From Lampris incognitus (Eukaryota > Chordata > Actinopteri > Lampriformes > Lampridae), in the NCBI RefSeq assembly GCF_029633865.1, contig NC_079219.1, positions 10,908,420-10,972,419 of the forward strand: DNA of 64,000 nucleotides. The letters run 5' to 3'. Of this stretch, positions 22,808 through 33,887 are shown piece after piece. The notes beneath the pieces are model-generated. The model was not told where the DNA came from, searched no databases, and worked only from the letters and a program-made list of their open reading frames with translations. How positions within the stretch are numbered: position 1 is the first letter of the stretch; the number at the start of each line of letters is the position of its first letter. A program made the translations under genes and the position numbers.

Positions 22808-23283
22808 TTTGTGAACTGCGCTCCTGACCGACCGGAGAAAACGGGCAGATGACGACGATTTCCAGACAATTGGCTCCCTATTTAGTATCCATAGAGAAGC
22901 AATGGCGAGCGGGTGTCGGAATCAGAGAGAGAGGAGGGGAGGGGGGGGAGAAACGTCAAAGCAAGCCGGCTGCTGTGCGTCCTCTCTCTCCGGCAGACGG
23001 GCGGGAGGGCGGCTCGGTGAGGTGCTGATGCTCGGATGCAGGGAGGATGCGCGGAGGGAGGACCGGTCTTCCTCTGCAGCGTCACGCCGATCTGTCATCA
23101 CACATGACAAACAAACAGCGCCTATGGTGCCGGGTCAGGACCGAATGACGGAACAACCGAGAGCGGAGGTCCGAAACGGGGGAGAGACCGAGTCAAATGA
23201 AATGTCTGCAACAAAAGTCCCGGACCACACTCAAACAGGAGCTTGTCCATGTGCCGGAAGCACTATGTTGCTCATTCTATACC

Positions 23284-23334
<51 letters not shown>

Positions 23335-24228
23335 ACCCACACACACACACACCCACCCCCCCCCCCACACACACACACACAATATTATTAAAAACTGTAA
23401 TTTTACTCTACTTGGGTATTTTTATGAGCAGGTGACACATGTCTAATTGACTACATTTGTCATGTCTTCCCTCATTATCAGGTTCTGATAAGAGTAGCAG
23501 AAAGGGGGGGGGGGGGTAGACGATGTGGAGGAAAACAATGGCAGAGCAAAACTTGCCAGATGATACACCCAGCAACGAGTCCTGGCCATACCTGGCCCCA
23601 TAGGCATCATTTACGCTGGGGGCGCTGGGGGCGCTGGGGACGCTGGGGACATGTCCCCCACCACTTTTTGGTCGTGGGCCATTTCGTTCCCCCCACTTTG
23701 TTTGAAGGCCTTTAGTTCGTTGAACTTAATAACGAGCAACAAAGTAGCGGACTCACACCAGGCACGTTTTCATTGGACCGTGCCCGAGCACGATCGCGCA
23801 CCACCCCCCGCCCCCGCCCCCGCCACCTCCTCACTCCCCCGCTGTCCTGCGCTCACGTTGCGTTTAACGTTCCGGGCCCGAGCAGGCTGACGTCATCACG
23901 ACGTGACGTCCTGTGTCGAAGAGCGGCGCTCCGGCACGGCGCGGTGGCGTACATGACGTCATGCACCTTGCGCCTTGTGTGGAGTAGCTTTGGGCGCGGT
24001 GACGCACGAGTCTCTCGCATGCCTCATAGCTTTGTCAATTATGCAACACAGCTATTTTCAGTAAGTCATGCTGCACACATAAGGACGTTTTTTGTTTTTA
24101 AACGGGACAATCGCGTAACTGACGTCATAGCGGCGCGCGCCCGGTCACGGTTAGCGATCACACCGTCCCCATGACTTTACCAAGCGCGGTTCTACCGACG
24201 ACATTACTACCGACTACTGCAAGCTGCT

Positions 24229-24230
24229 CC

Positions 24231-24313
<83 letters not shown>
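24229..24313. repeat. (TC)n microsatellite
   Basis: About 84 bp of uninterrupted TC, upstream of syt11. Confidence 0.95.
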
Positions 24314-24317
<4 letters not shown>

Positions 24318-24635
24318 CATGTCTTCTCCTTCCCCTCTTTCTGTGTGTGGATAGTGTGATGCGTCTCCCTCGTGTGCGCGTGTCCTCGCGGGTCTCCATG
24401 GTGACGGTGGTCGCCACATGGACACGGCTTGGCATCCCCCTCGTCACATTGTCTTGTTATGTATCTTATAAATCCATATAATTGTGTGATGGTACGTTCA
24501 TGTTATGTGCTTCTCTCACGGAAATGCGTGACTCATCTATTTATTTATTTTTACATGGTGACGCTGGTCGCGTGGCTCGGGTCCTGGGCAGTTCCGGTGG
24601 CGCCTGGACGCTGCTTGGCGTCCTCCTCATCATAT

Positions 24636-24785
24636 TCTTCATCCGTCCATCCATCCATTATCCAAACCACTTATCCTGCTCTCAGGGTGGCGGGGATGCT
24701 GGAGCCCATATCCCAGCAGCCACTGGGCGGCAGGGGGGGGGGGACACCCTGGACAGGCCGCCAGACCATCACAGGGAACGGTCCC
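24636..24785 (-). repeat. Tail of SINE/LINE family C
   Basis: On the plus strand it reads ccatccattatccaaaccac, then ctggagcccatatcccagca and acaccctggacaggccgcca. This is the 3' region of the common fish repeat whose tRNA-like head is seen at 57735-58052. The copy is truncated. Confidence 0.65.
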
Positions 24786-24954
24786 ATTCAGGCTGTAATA
24801 TTTATAATATAACCAGTGGATATCATAGTATGACGAGTAAATATCTTTTACACACTATATAATATATTTTATAAGTCCATTATATTTATGTTGTCCTCTT
24901 TCAACGTTGTATTGTGTAAATTGTGTAAACACAACATCCATTGCACGTCTGTCT

Positions 24955-25135
24955 GTCTAGGGAGGGAGACCCCTCCTCTGTTGCCCTCCCTGAGGTTCCT
25001 CCCTGTTAAAGCTTTTTTTTAGGGAGTTGTTCCTTCTCCGATGCGAGGGTCTAAGGCCAGGATGTTGTGTTGCTGGCAAATGTCTAACTTGTGATATTGT
25101 GGGGTATACAAATAAAACTGGCCTGGCACTTGATG
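24955..25135 (-). repeat. Repeat family D fragment
   Basis: Reverse complement of the repeat at 63781-64000: shared blocks are ggaacaactccctaaaaaaa (minus strand) and the tail acttgtgatattgtggggta. It is non-coding and probably a LINE-derived 3' end or SINE. Confidence 0.65.
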
Positions 25136-25559
25136 CGTATCGTGCCCGACTCCACCTCTTCAAGCGGGCCAGGGCACGGTACGGAGCATCACACCAGCCA
25201 GACGAACTGGACTTTGGGGGCAGGGCCGTCTCTAGCCTATTTTCTGCCCTGGGAGAAGGTGTGTGAGCCCCCCCGCCCCCCCCCCCCATCCAGCCAGCCA
25301 ACACAAATTACACCAGAGATCACGCAGGTTGTAAAATCAAGCATGTCTTTACTTGATAGAGACATTTAACAATGCCCTTTTAGCACAGCCGCGGTCATTT
25401 ACAAGACAGCGCACATGGCGAAATACAGAATACAAAATTCTGATGATACCCTAATACAAACCCGGAGACAGACACCACTTTACAAACCACAGACCGATTT
25501 CATTACCGTCACAATTCTCCAAAATACTGGTACTCTAAAATACTGGCACTCTAAAATAC

Positions 25560-25850
25560 TGGTACAAATACTAAAAACTAGTTGCTGCTAGACAAATTCA
25601 TTGAGAAGCTTAATCTGTTGACCGATAGCCAGTGCGGGTTTCCACCAAACGTCTCTGGCGATCTTTGAATTTAATTGAAGAAACCACTAATTACATAGAC
25701 CAACAAAAGAAAAAAAGTTTGCTATTTATAGATCTAAAAAGAGATGTTGACACTATTGATCACAATAGATTAATAGACAAATTGGAAGGGTATGGTATCA
25801 GAGGGGTGGTACAGAATTGGCTACCACGCACGCACACACACGCACGCGCG
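25560..25850 (+). pseudogene. LINE reverse transcriptase fragment, N part
   Basis: The frames read DKFIEKLNLLTDSQCGF, then LIEETTNYIDQQKKKSLLFI and DLKRDVDTIDHNRLIDKLEG. These are RT motifs of the jockey/CR1/Rex-like non-LTR group: the F.DL..AFDT.DH block, here with RDVDT in place of KAFDT. At least one frameshift lies near 25640. It is cut off near 25835 by a CA/CG tract. Confidence 0.65.
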
Positions 25851-25869
25851 CGCGCCTTCACCCGAAACG

Positions 25870-26930
25870 GGTAAAACACAATTTAATACAAAGATAGTAT
25901 AAGTTATGGCCTTCAAATCTATGATTCACTATCTCCCTATTCAAATGTGAGGCTGCACCCTAGATGACGCCACTATGTGGTGCTCTACAGCGCCCCCTTG
26001 GCAAGATGTTCTGCTGTTTGGTGGCACAGCGTAGCTGAGACGGCCGCAGAAGAATCCTGCTTCTTTTTGCCAGAACTGCTGCCGAGTTGACTGAGCGGAG
26101 CCACCATGGTTTACCCTGTCCGGGTACTGACAGCTGGGTAGACTGTGACCGGGGATTTGAATTCAGACTTGCCTAAAGAGGCATCAACCCACAAGGCAGC
26201 AGGTGGATTTGAAATCAGAGTTCCCTTCCCCTATCTCAATGTGTTGGCTGGACTGGGCACCATGGGAAGTACCACAGACATGCAGGAGGACCAGATCTGT
26301 CAGTAGGCACGTCGTCCTTCACCAAGGGCCCTTGCTGAGGTAAGGCGCTACCCCTCTACAGCCTGCAGTTGCAGTTTAGCGTCTTACCCAGGACTATAAG
26401 AATTGGCTAAGAAGCAATTTCGTACCCAGAAGAAGAAGCTATTTTTTTGCCCAGAAGAAGAAGCTATTTTTAAGAAGCTATATATTTTTTTTACCCAGGA
26501 CCGAAAGAATTGGCTATGAAGCTGTTTAAGTAACGGGCAGCAGTTTGTAAAGACAGGCGAACATAAATCGTCATGCATATTACTTGTGTTGTACACCGTG
26601 AAGAAATGTGACCAGTGGTTACTTAAAAATACTATGGCAACAAAGTGACACGCAATATAACTGAATAGACTTCAAGTACTACAACTTTGATTAAAAAGTA
26701 TTGAATAAACTTCACATTTAATTGAATTAAATGTCATTAATTTAATAATGACATTTAAGTAAATTCTACTCAGTGACTCACAGCTGGTTTTATTCCAACA
26801 AAACAGTAAAATGCAATTAATAAATAGTTCAGATTTGTTGAATTCAGCTCAGTGTGATTTCAAACTGTACACACTCTTCTTTTTCTAAATTATGTATAGG
26901 TTACTAGTACTTATTTACTAAATATTGTAG
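25870..26930. other. Unassigned insert inside the LINE relic
   Basis: About 1 kb with no recognisable gene. It includes a triplicated cccagaagaagaagctattt motif near 26415-26470 and AT-rich DNA to 26930. It separates the two halves of the LINE RT and so may itself be inserted DNA. Confidence 0.35.
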
Positions 26931-26932
26931 CG

Positions 26933-27065
26933 AATTCGGGAGGCAGTCCGGGAACCGTCACAGCCGGGACGCGAACCCGTATCTCCCGCATCGCAGGCGA
27001 CAACGTTAACCAGTCGACTAAAGGAACCGACCGGCTAATGGGTCTACCCATCCATCCACCTTACA
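26933..27065 (-). repeat. tRNA-derived SINE family B, copy 2
   Basis: Minus-strand head cctttagtcgactggttaac, B box gatacgggttcgcgtcccgg, and end cccgaattcgctacaatatt. It matches the family at 6783-6950 and 37050-37445. Confidence 0.7.
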
Positions 27066-27094
27066 CTATCAATTAACCCCAGTCTCATTTTTTA

Positions 27095-27330
27095 CAGTGT
27101 AACCCGGGGGTCGGTTTTAGATCCAAAACTGTTCATTCTGTACTTAAATGATTTATGCAAGATATAAAAAAATATTGGATTTTTTTTTCTATTTGCGAAG
27201 GACACGAATATATGTTGTTCTGGTGAGAATTTACAGCAGCTTTTGGGGGTGACCACAATAGAAATGGAAAAAATAAAACGGTCGTCTGACAAAAACAAAT
27301 TATCCTTAAATATGGACAAAAAGTTTACGT
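27095..27330 (+). pseudogene. LINE reverse transcriptase fragment, C part
   Basis: The frame resumes with a diverged PxGSVLxP-like start (cccgggggtcggttttagat), then FxxYLNDL-like and an F-A-x-D-T-N catalytic box (ttgcgaaggacacgaat) with K-N-K-L-S-L-N-M-D-K shortly after. This continues the RT interrupted at about 25835. It is degraded. Confidence 0.55.
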
Positions 27331-28151
27331 TATTTTAAAATGATAAAATAAACACTAAAGTAAAAGTAGTGATATACAATGTCCAACTAGAAAGAGTATT
27401 TGAAAATAAATTCCGTGATAGAGAGAAGGAGATCATAACGCCGATGGTAAACTTTACGACGCTGAACCCCAACAGGCGGCACAGACTCGAAAGCAGTTCA
27501 GTGTGCTGTATCCGCTTCCAGCACTAGGCCAACAGTGACATCTACTGGTGAGAACTCACATAACACCACAACAGTTCACAAAAAACTGCCCCACACTTTC
27601 AATTGATCTGGATGTGTTACGGAGACAACAGCAGGCAGATGCCTGCCTCCAGACAGTAACTGCCTGGAAAGAAGAACACAAACACGCGTCACATCATGGG
27701 CTGTTAAAGCGCCCATCTGCAACAGCGAAGAAACTCTGGGATGAATTCCCCACGCTTCTTATTCAAGATGGCACCCGTCTATCAAACGGTGCTCCCTGAG
27801 GGCCTTGTCCTGACGGCATTGAGAGCTCTGCATGGCAAAGAGTTTAGTGGACATTTGGCAGCTTATCGCACTTTACAAGAGAGCCAGGAAGGTCTGTTAT
27901 TGGCCATACATGTCCCGGGATATTCAGAAGTTTTGCACGGAACGCTTGCCGTGTCAAACCCAGAGTTCCCCATCTCCTCAAGACGATCCATGCAGAGCGT
28001 CCTTTCCTGAAGGTTGCTGCCGAAATAACAGAGCTTCCAGTCACATCGCAGGGAAATTGGTACATGTTAGTCATTATGGACTATTTTACACGCGATGTCA
28101 ATCCCCATGGAAGATCAATGTGCCACCACGGTTGCATAGTGTACTGTGCAA

Positions 28152-28354
28152 TGAAGTATTTGCCCTGTGGCACAATTATTTACTTAATAAAATGATAAAT
28201 GCATATTCCGGCTCAGCGATGTGTGCTTTATTCATGCCACCATCTTGGATCACATACGTGACTGCTCCAATCTCGCGGGACTTGCCGAGGTCACTAGTCT
28301 ATGGCAGGCTGTAAGGTACAAAGGTTATGCTGACTAGCATATCAGAATGTTACA
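28152..28354 (-). repeat. LTR of inner gypsy relic (3' LTR)
   Basis: TG...CA segment of about 203 bp, a direct copy of 31573-31761 (shared tttgccctgtggcacaatta). The copies are noticeably diverged. Confidence 0.75.
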
Positions 28355-31300
28355 TCTCTCTTTTTCCTTTAAGTGCTGCCTTACACGCTACCAGAACAAT
28401 CCTATTGGTGTACTGTTTTTGAAATACAGAACAATGCCTTTGCCACCACAACACATGCTTATTGTAGAACATTAAGCTGGGACAACATAAATTCCACACC
28501 ACATATGCTCGTTGGTCGATGCAATGCTGGTAGCTTGGACCAGCGCAAAAACGGGAAAATGTCTCTGTTATAACTTCAACAGAGGAACGATGTGCCCTGT
28601 ATGACCATTCAGTAGGCGGGAGGTACTGGATCTCATCAAGTCATCAAGGTGCAATAACTCTGTGATGACAGATGAGGAAGGCAAAGCATGAACAGGTAGG
28701 ATCACTACAGGTAGTAAGTACATTCTCACGTGAATATGAACAGGTACGTACAAACATTACAGGGAAGTGCATTCACATGAATTTTTTTTTCTTTTTCATA
28801 GGGCAGCAATCCGCCTACACCCTTTACAAATGCTCAAAAATCAAGAACTTGTCTTGGTTTGATACTGCGACCTGATCGTGTGGTATAGCCAAGCTGCTGT
28901 CCGTTTGGCTGACTGTCCAGGTCTGGGGGTTCAGCAGGTTCCTGCTGACGAACCTGTGTGTTGCTGGTGCTGGGCTCCGTCTGCTGGGTGTCTGTCGCAC
29001 TTGCATCTTCTTTGTTTTCGTGGAGGTGTCCGCGGTTGCGTGTCCTTCTCTGGTTTTGATGTGGTAACTTCTATCTGTGTCTGCAGGCCGTGTTACCATT
29101 GCGGGTTTCCAGGATCCATCTTCCTGCCGGAAACGAATTGGTGCACCTACGGGCAGGTGGGGCAGGGGTCTGGCAGATCTGTTATAGTATGCCTGTTGGC
29201 GGTGTTGGCATACGTCTCTGCTCTCGCGTACAGTCTGCTGGCATGTGACCTGGCAGGATCGAACGCAGCCTCCGACTCATTAGAAGCTGCGCTGGTGATT
29301 TCAGGTTTGTCTACCGGTGTGTTGCGATACTCCAGTAGACTCAGGTAGGGGTCTTTGTTCTCGGCTCTGGCCTTGTCCAGTATGTGTTTGACTGTCTGGA
29401 CAGTCTTTTCTGCGAGGCCTTTGCTCCGTGGGTGATGGGGGCTTGTGGTGATATGAGTGAAACCCCATGTCTTGGCGAAGTGCCAAAACTCACCTGAACT
29501 GTAACACCGTCCATTGTCACTGATGACAGACTCAGCGATGCCACGTCGAGTCATCGCTGCTTGAGTTTGGTGATGACAGCTGATAAAGTATAGCCGTATA
29601 GTCTCTCTAACTCAAAAAGACCCTGCTATAATGGTCCACTATAACAAGGTAGTCCTGTGAGTTGCATGTGAATAAGTCTGTGCCTATCACTTGCCATGGT
29701 CTCTCAGGTATGGCATGTGATAGCATGGGCTCTTTTGGGTTTGTGCTGCGTCACTCCTGGCATGCTGCAGGCCTCCACTGCCGCCTCAATCTGTTTTCCC
29801 ATGCCAGGCCAAGACAAGAGAGCCCTCGCTAGGTTTTGGCATTATACCACTTTCTCAGACTGCCATTTGGCATTATTTTAGCTCAAGACGAGAAAGCGGT
29901 ATCTGCCGAACACTTGTGTTGAATGTGGTCAACAGCGATGAATCAGCGCTTACTGTTATGGCCCAATAGCCTGACCAAGCATCTAAGACACTAAAAAATT
30001 GTGCTCCAGCAAGCTTCGCGGTGACATCCTGTAAAGTAGGAAGGGGGTAGAGAGGTCTTTGTATCGCCTTGTTAAGGGATCTGGGGTCTAAACACACTCT
30101 TGAGTTTTCCTGTCTTGGTCTTTTCAACTACAACGTGGGCTCCGTGACCTTGCAGATTATGTTATTTTTCTCCATGCTGTCGAGCTCGTCTTTTCGTCTG
30201 CTGCGTAGCGCGACGGGAATCCTGCGTGGTTGGCACACTACGGGCGTTGTGTCTGGGGCGACGCGAAAGGTGCACTCGCCTGGAAATTCGCCTATGCCTT
30301 GAAATACGTCTGTGCACTCCTCCAGTTTCCTATGTGAGCCAGCCTGTTCCTTCATTTTCCTCATTCACAGCCATCAATATTTTGACTAAGTTTAGATCAC
30401 GACATGATCTCATTGCTAGGACCGGCGGGGCATTGGTGTCGACAATGGAGAAATCTAGCAACACTGAGCCGTCCTTGTATCGGCATTTTAACTGGCATGT
30501 GTCTTTCACGCTCAGTGCTCTTCCCCCGTATTCAGCGAGCCTGGTGCTGCTGCTTTCAGTGCAATGTTCTTGAACAGTGTGTGAAATAGGTTTGTTGGAA
30601 TGGTACTGGCCCGTGCCCCAATGTCCAATTTGAATTTGACTTTTTGTGGAGGTGAGCCAATTCCTACCTCTACATAAGCCTGTTCATTGCTTTTGCCATT
30701 GTTCTCTATTGTGATGCTGTCTGCGTAGAGTTCTGTCTGCTCTTCGTCTGTGTTCTCTCCAACAGTGTGCGCTGTACTGCGGTAACGTTTTGTCTGTGGT
30801 GGGAATTTTGATTTGCATGCTTTTGCAAAATGATTGAATTATTTTGCACTTAGTGCATTGTTTCCCCTTGGCTGGGCATACAACTTTGGCCCCATGTTGC
30901 CCTCCACAGTGGCTACATGCTCTGTTTGCTGTGCTACTTTCTCTTTGCTTTGTAGCTTTTTGTGCTGTTTCTAGCCTGTATGTTTTCCTGCTTACAGCAT
31001 GCCCAGTGTCGTGGCTGCCCTGGTCTTTGCTAGGGCCCGTAGTCTTTAGCTGTTGCTGTGCTAGCTCATGTGAACGTGCAAATGTCTATGGCCCTGTCGA
31101 GGGCGAGCTCTGCACGCGGGCTGAGTTCGTGGCAAACACAGTGCGGTCCCGGACCACTTCCTCGCTGTTTGGGCAGCCGCAGTCTTTGACCAGCAGTTTT
31201 AGTTCTGTTACAAACCGCTCCAACGATTCGCGCCCACCCTGCATTTTTTCAGGTAATGTATATCTGGCATAAATGGGGTGAGCATTTGGTGTGATACACT

Positions 31301-31572
31301 CTGTGTACTTATCGTACTTCTTCTCCCGTGAGCGTCCCGGTGTTGTGCACATCACGTCCCCCCCCCCCCCGACCCATAACAGGAGGTTCTGCATGTCTCC
31401 TCCTCGTTCTTCTCGCGCAGGAGGCGCGTGAACGTCAACCCTGCGTGCTGCCGGAATCGTCTCCACGCTTCGGGTAAATTCGCCGAATCCCAGGCCATCC
31501 GTGGAGCTGGACCGCCGTAAGAGTCCAAATTCTCGGCGACGTGTGGGTTGTCAAACCTCTACTCTGACACCA

Positions 31573-31761
31573 TGTAGTATTTGCCCTGTGGCACAATTAT
31601 AAACTTAATAAAATGATAAGCGTATATTCCGGCTCAGCACTGGGGGTTTATTCATTCCACCATTTTGGATCACATACCTGACTGCTCCGATCTCGCGAGA
31701 CTTGCCGATGTCACTATGCTATGGCAAGCTGTACGGTACAAAGGTCATACTGAACGTTACA
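31573..31761 (-). repeat. LTR of inner gypsy relic (5' LTR)
   Basis: TG...CA segment of about 189 bp. It lies at the upstream end for the minus-strand coding order, next to the presumed primer-binding tract. Confidence 0.75.
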
Positions 31762-33362
31762 GAATACATTACCATGGTATTTCTGAGTCCATCCACACGG
31801 ACCAAGGTAGGCAGTTTCGAGTCTGACTTAGACAGTTGTGCGGCATGCTGGGAATTGAGAAGACCCGTACCTCTCCATATCATGCTCAATCTGACGGTAT
31901 GGCTGAGAGGCTTAACAGGACTTTCAAACAGCAGCTTGCAACATACGTCTCAGAGTGGGGGTGAATGGGACAAGTATTTGCCACAGGTGGAGCTTGCCTA
32001 TGATCCCAGCACACATTCAAGCACTGGGTTCCCTCCTGTTTTCCTCGCCTATGGGAGGGAGCCACAGTTGCCTTGGGTATGTTGTTGAACTGTAGTCCGA
32101 CTGTTACGGCCTCCGTGCCAGGAACAGCGGCAGCATATTCTAGTGAGCTGACTGCATGGTTTCTCGGGCCTTTAGGGAAGTAGCGCGGAAGTCCGCCACG
32201 GCAAAACTACAGCAGAAACACCAATATGACAAGAAAGTGGTGTTTCATCCACACAAGAGGGGAGAGCTTGTGCTGCTTGTCCAGCTCAGCATATGAACAA
32301 ATTGGCACCCAGATGGAAAGGACCATTCGTCATTGAGAGACGGATGGACAAGGGATGGCAGCCCAGGTGTGATGTATGAAATCACAGCTCCACAGAATGA
32401 AGCGTCACGGAAATGGGTAGTTCACCATAACCGCCTCAAAGATTTCAAGGGAACTTTGCCTACTGGCCCAGTCAACCCCAGTAACTCAGTCACCTGGTGT
32501 GAGCTCGGGTCAGATGCCACACCAACCTACCCTCACTGCTCTCCCTTATCGTCCTACCATCCCTCCATTCAGGCCCAGACAAGCTGTTCCAACGAGGAGT
32601 TAGGCCAGCCCAGCCTTTTCCAGTGGCTGTGCCAGTTCCCCATTCTTGCCCTCCTCCAGCTGCTGCTAGTGGTGCTGATGACAGCAGATCCCCTTCTCCT
32701 GCTCTGGCTCAACCCTCTTACACCGGCGCAGCGGCCACATCGTCAGGCCACCTAAGAAGTTTGGAGACTTTCTTGTTAAAAAGAAGAAAAAAAAGAGACT
32801 TTTGGATTTTCACGTTTCAGTATCTCCCCTCTCCATACATTTTATTATAAGTTGTGTACATGTATCGTGTAGCCTCATGCAGTTGGCTGGACTGCTTTCA
32901 GGATTTAATGTTTTGTTATTTATTATCTTGAAAAAAAAGGAGAGCACACGGATAGTAACATGACATGCATTATGTCAATCATAGTGGTTATACATGTTCC
33001 AGGGCTAATCTGAAGACCGTTGAAATGAGGACATCTTTTGTTGCAGGGGGCAAGTGTAAGGTCCGGATGGAAGTCAGGATATGCTTCTGTTTACGTGTTA
33101 TCAGGTTTGTATTAGACTCCAGCGTATCTGATGCATATTTTATTTATGTATTTTACGGTATTGTAACTTTTCAGTTTGACCCTACCTCTAGTTCACCATT
33201 AAATGAAGTTGAACCGAGTGACGTCATCGCCGTGGTGGATGGGGGAGTGGTTATCTGTCTGGCTGAGGGTTGCGGAACAGTAACGATTTATGACCAAAAG
33301 CGGACGCGATGCGCGGGCGGTATTTGTGGTAATTGTTGGTGGCGTTATTCTGGTGACGCAAG

Positions 33363-33435
33363 GCCTCGTTGGCGCAGTAGGCAGCGCGTCAGTCTCATAA
33401 TCTGAAGGTCGTGAGTTCGAGCCTCACACGGGGCA
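33363..33435 (+). tRNA. Elongator tRNA-Met (CAU)
   Basis: A 73-nt cloverleaf that closely matches vertebrate tRNA-Met. The acceptor stem is gcctcgt / acggggc followed by A73. The A box is tggcgcagtaggcagcg, the anticodon loop ctCATaa has the anticodon at 33396-33398, and the B box is ggttcgag-type (gtgagttcgagcctcac). There is no intron and no encoded CCA. A run of eight or nine T starts just after the gene and would terminate RNA polymerase III. Intact internal boxes suggest a functional gene rather than a SINE head. Confidence 0.93.
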
Positions 33436-33444
33436 GCGTTTTTT

Positions 33445-33870
33445 TTTAAATTTTTTATTCGTGTTGGACCCGAAGACCGAGTGCGCCGGACTCCGTCTCG
33501 TCTGCTCAGCCGTGTCCGCCACACCTGTTCCCGTTCTCAAACAACACTCGCACCTTTAACACCAACGGGCGGAAAACCGACGCGCTGGTGAGAAGCTGCG
33601 GCGTTCCGACACACAAGTCTGCAGCCTTTCCCCGCCTTCTCTCCGGGAGGAGGCGCCGAACCACCGGACACGACAACACACGAGACACCCTGACAGCGGC
33701 GCTGCTCCCCAAACACGCGCGTCTACGTTTTAACAACCTGCTCTTTTAATCAGAGGTCCTTTTACCCAAAGACCCAGAAGTCAGCAGTTAGCAGATGAAG
33801 TCAAATATAACCAGCTGGCATCACAGAATACTACTTACTGATATCACAGCAGTACTATTTTAAATACTTA
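33445..33870. other. Unique spacer between tRNA-Met and RTE
   Basis: GC-rich to about 33740, then AT-rich. No gene recognised. The last 18 bases belong to the RTE target duplication. Confidence 0.4.
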
Positions 33871-33887
33871 TAGTAGAGCATGTGCTA

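Larger units (their letters stand above)
28152..31761 (-). mobile_element. Ty3/gypsy LTR retrotransposon relic, inner (fossil)
   Basis: A minus-strand gypsy-type element of about 3.6 kb with direct LTRs at both ends. Recognisable parts in order on the minus strand are gag (about 31.4-31.1 kb), protease/early pol, reverse transcriptase (about 30.3-29.9 kb) and integrase core (about 29.55-29.15 kb). A TGG-beginning tract next to the 5' LTR fits a primer-binding site. It is shorter than a full element, with many interruptions. It landed in the outer gypsy relic. LTR divergence is well above that of the BEL element at 46312, so it is much older. Confidence 0.75.
27440..33280 (+). mobile_element. 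Ty3/gypsy LTR retrotransposon relic, outer (fossil)
   Basis: A plus-strand gypsy relic with a pol/integrase zinc-finger-side stretch before 28151 and the integrase core and C-terminal region at about 31762-32760. It is split by the reverse-oriented gypsy element at 28152-31761. A purine tract near 33045-33054, followed by a TG...CA segment of about 225 bp, may be its right LTR. The left part is missing. It is broken in many places and clearly old. Confidence 0.65.
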
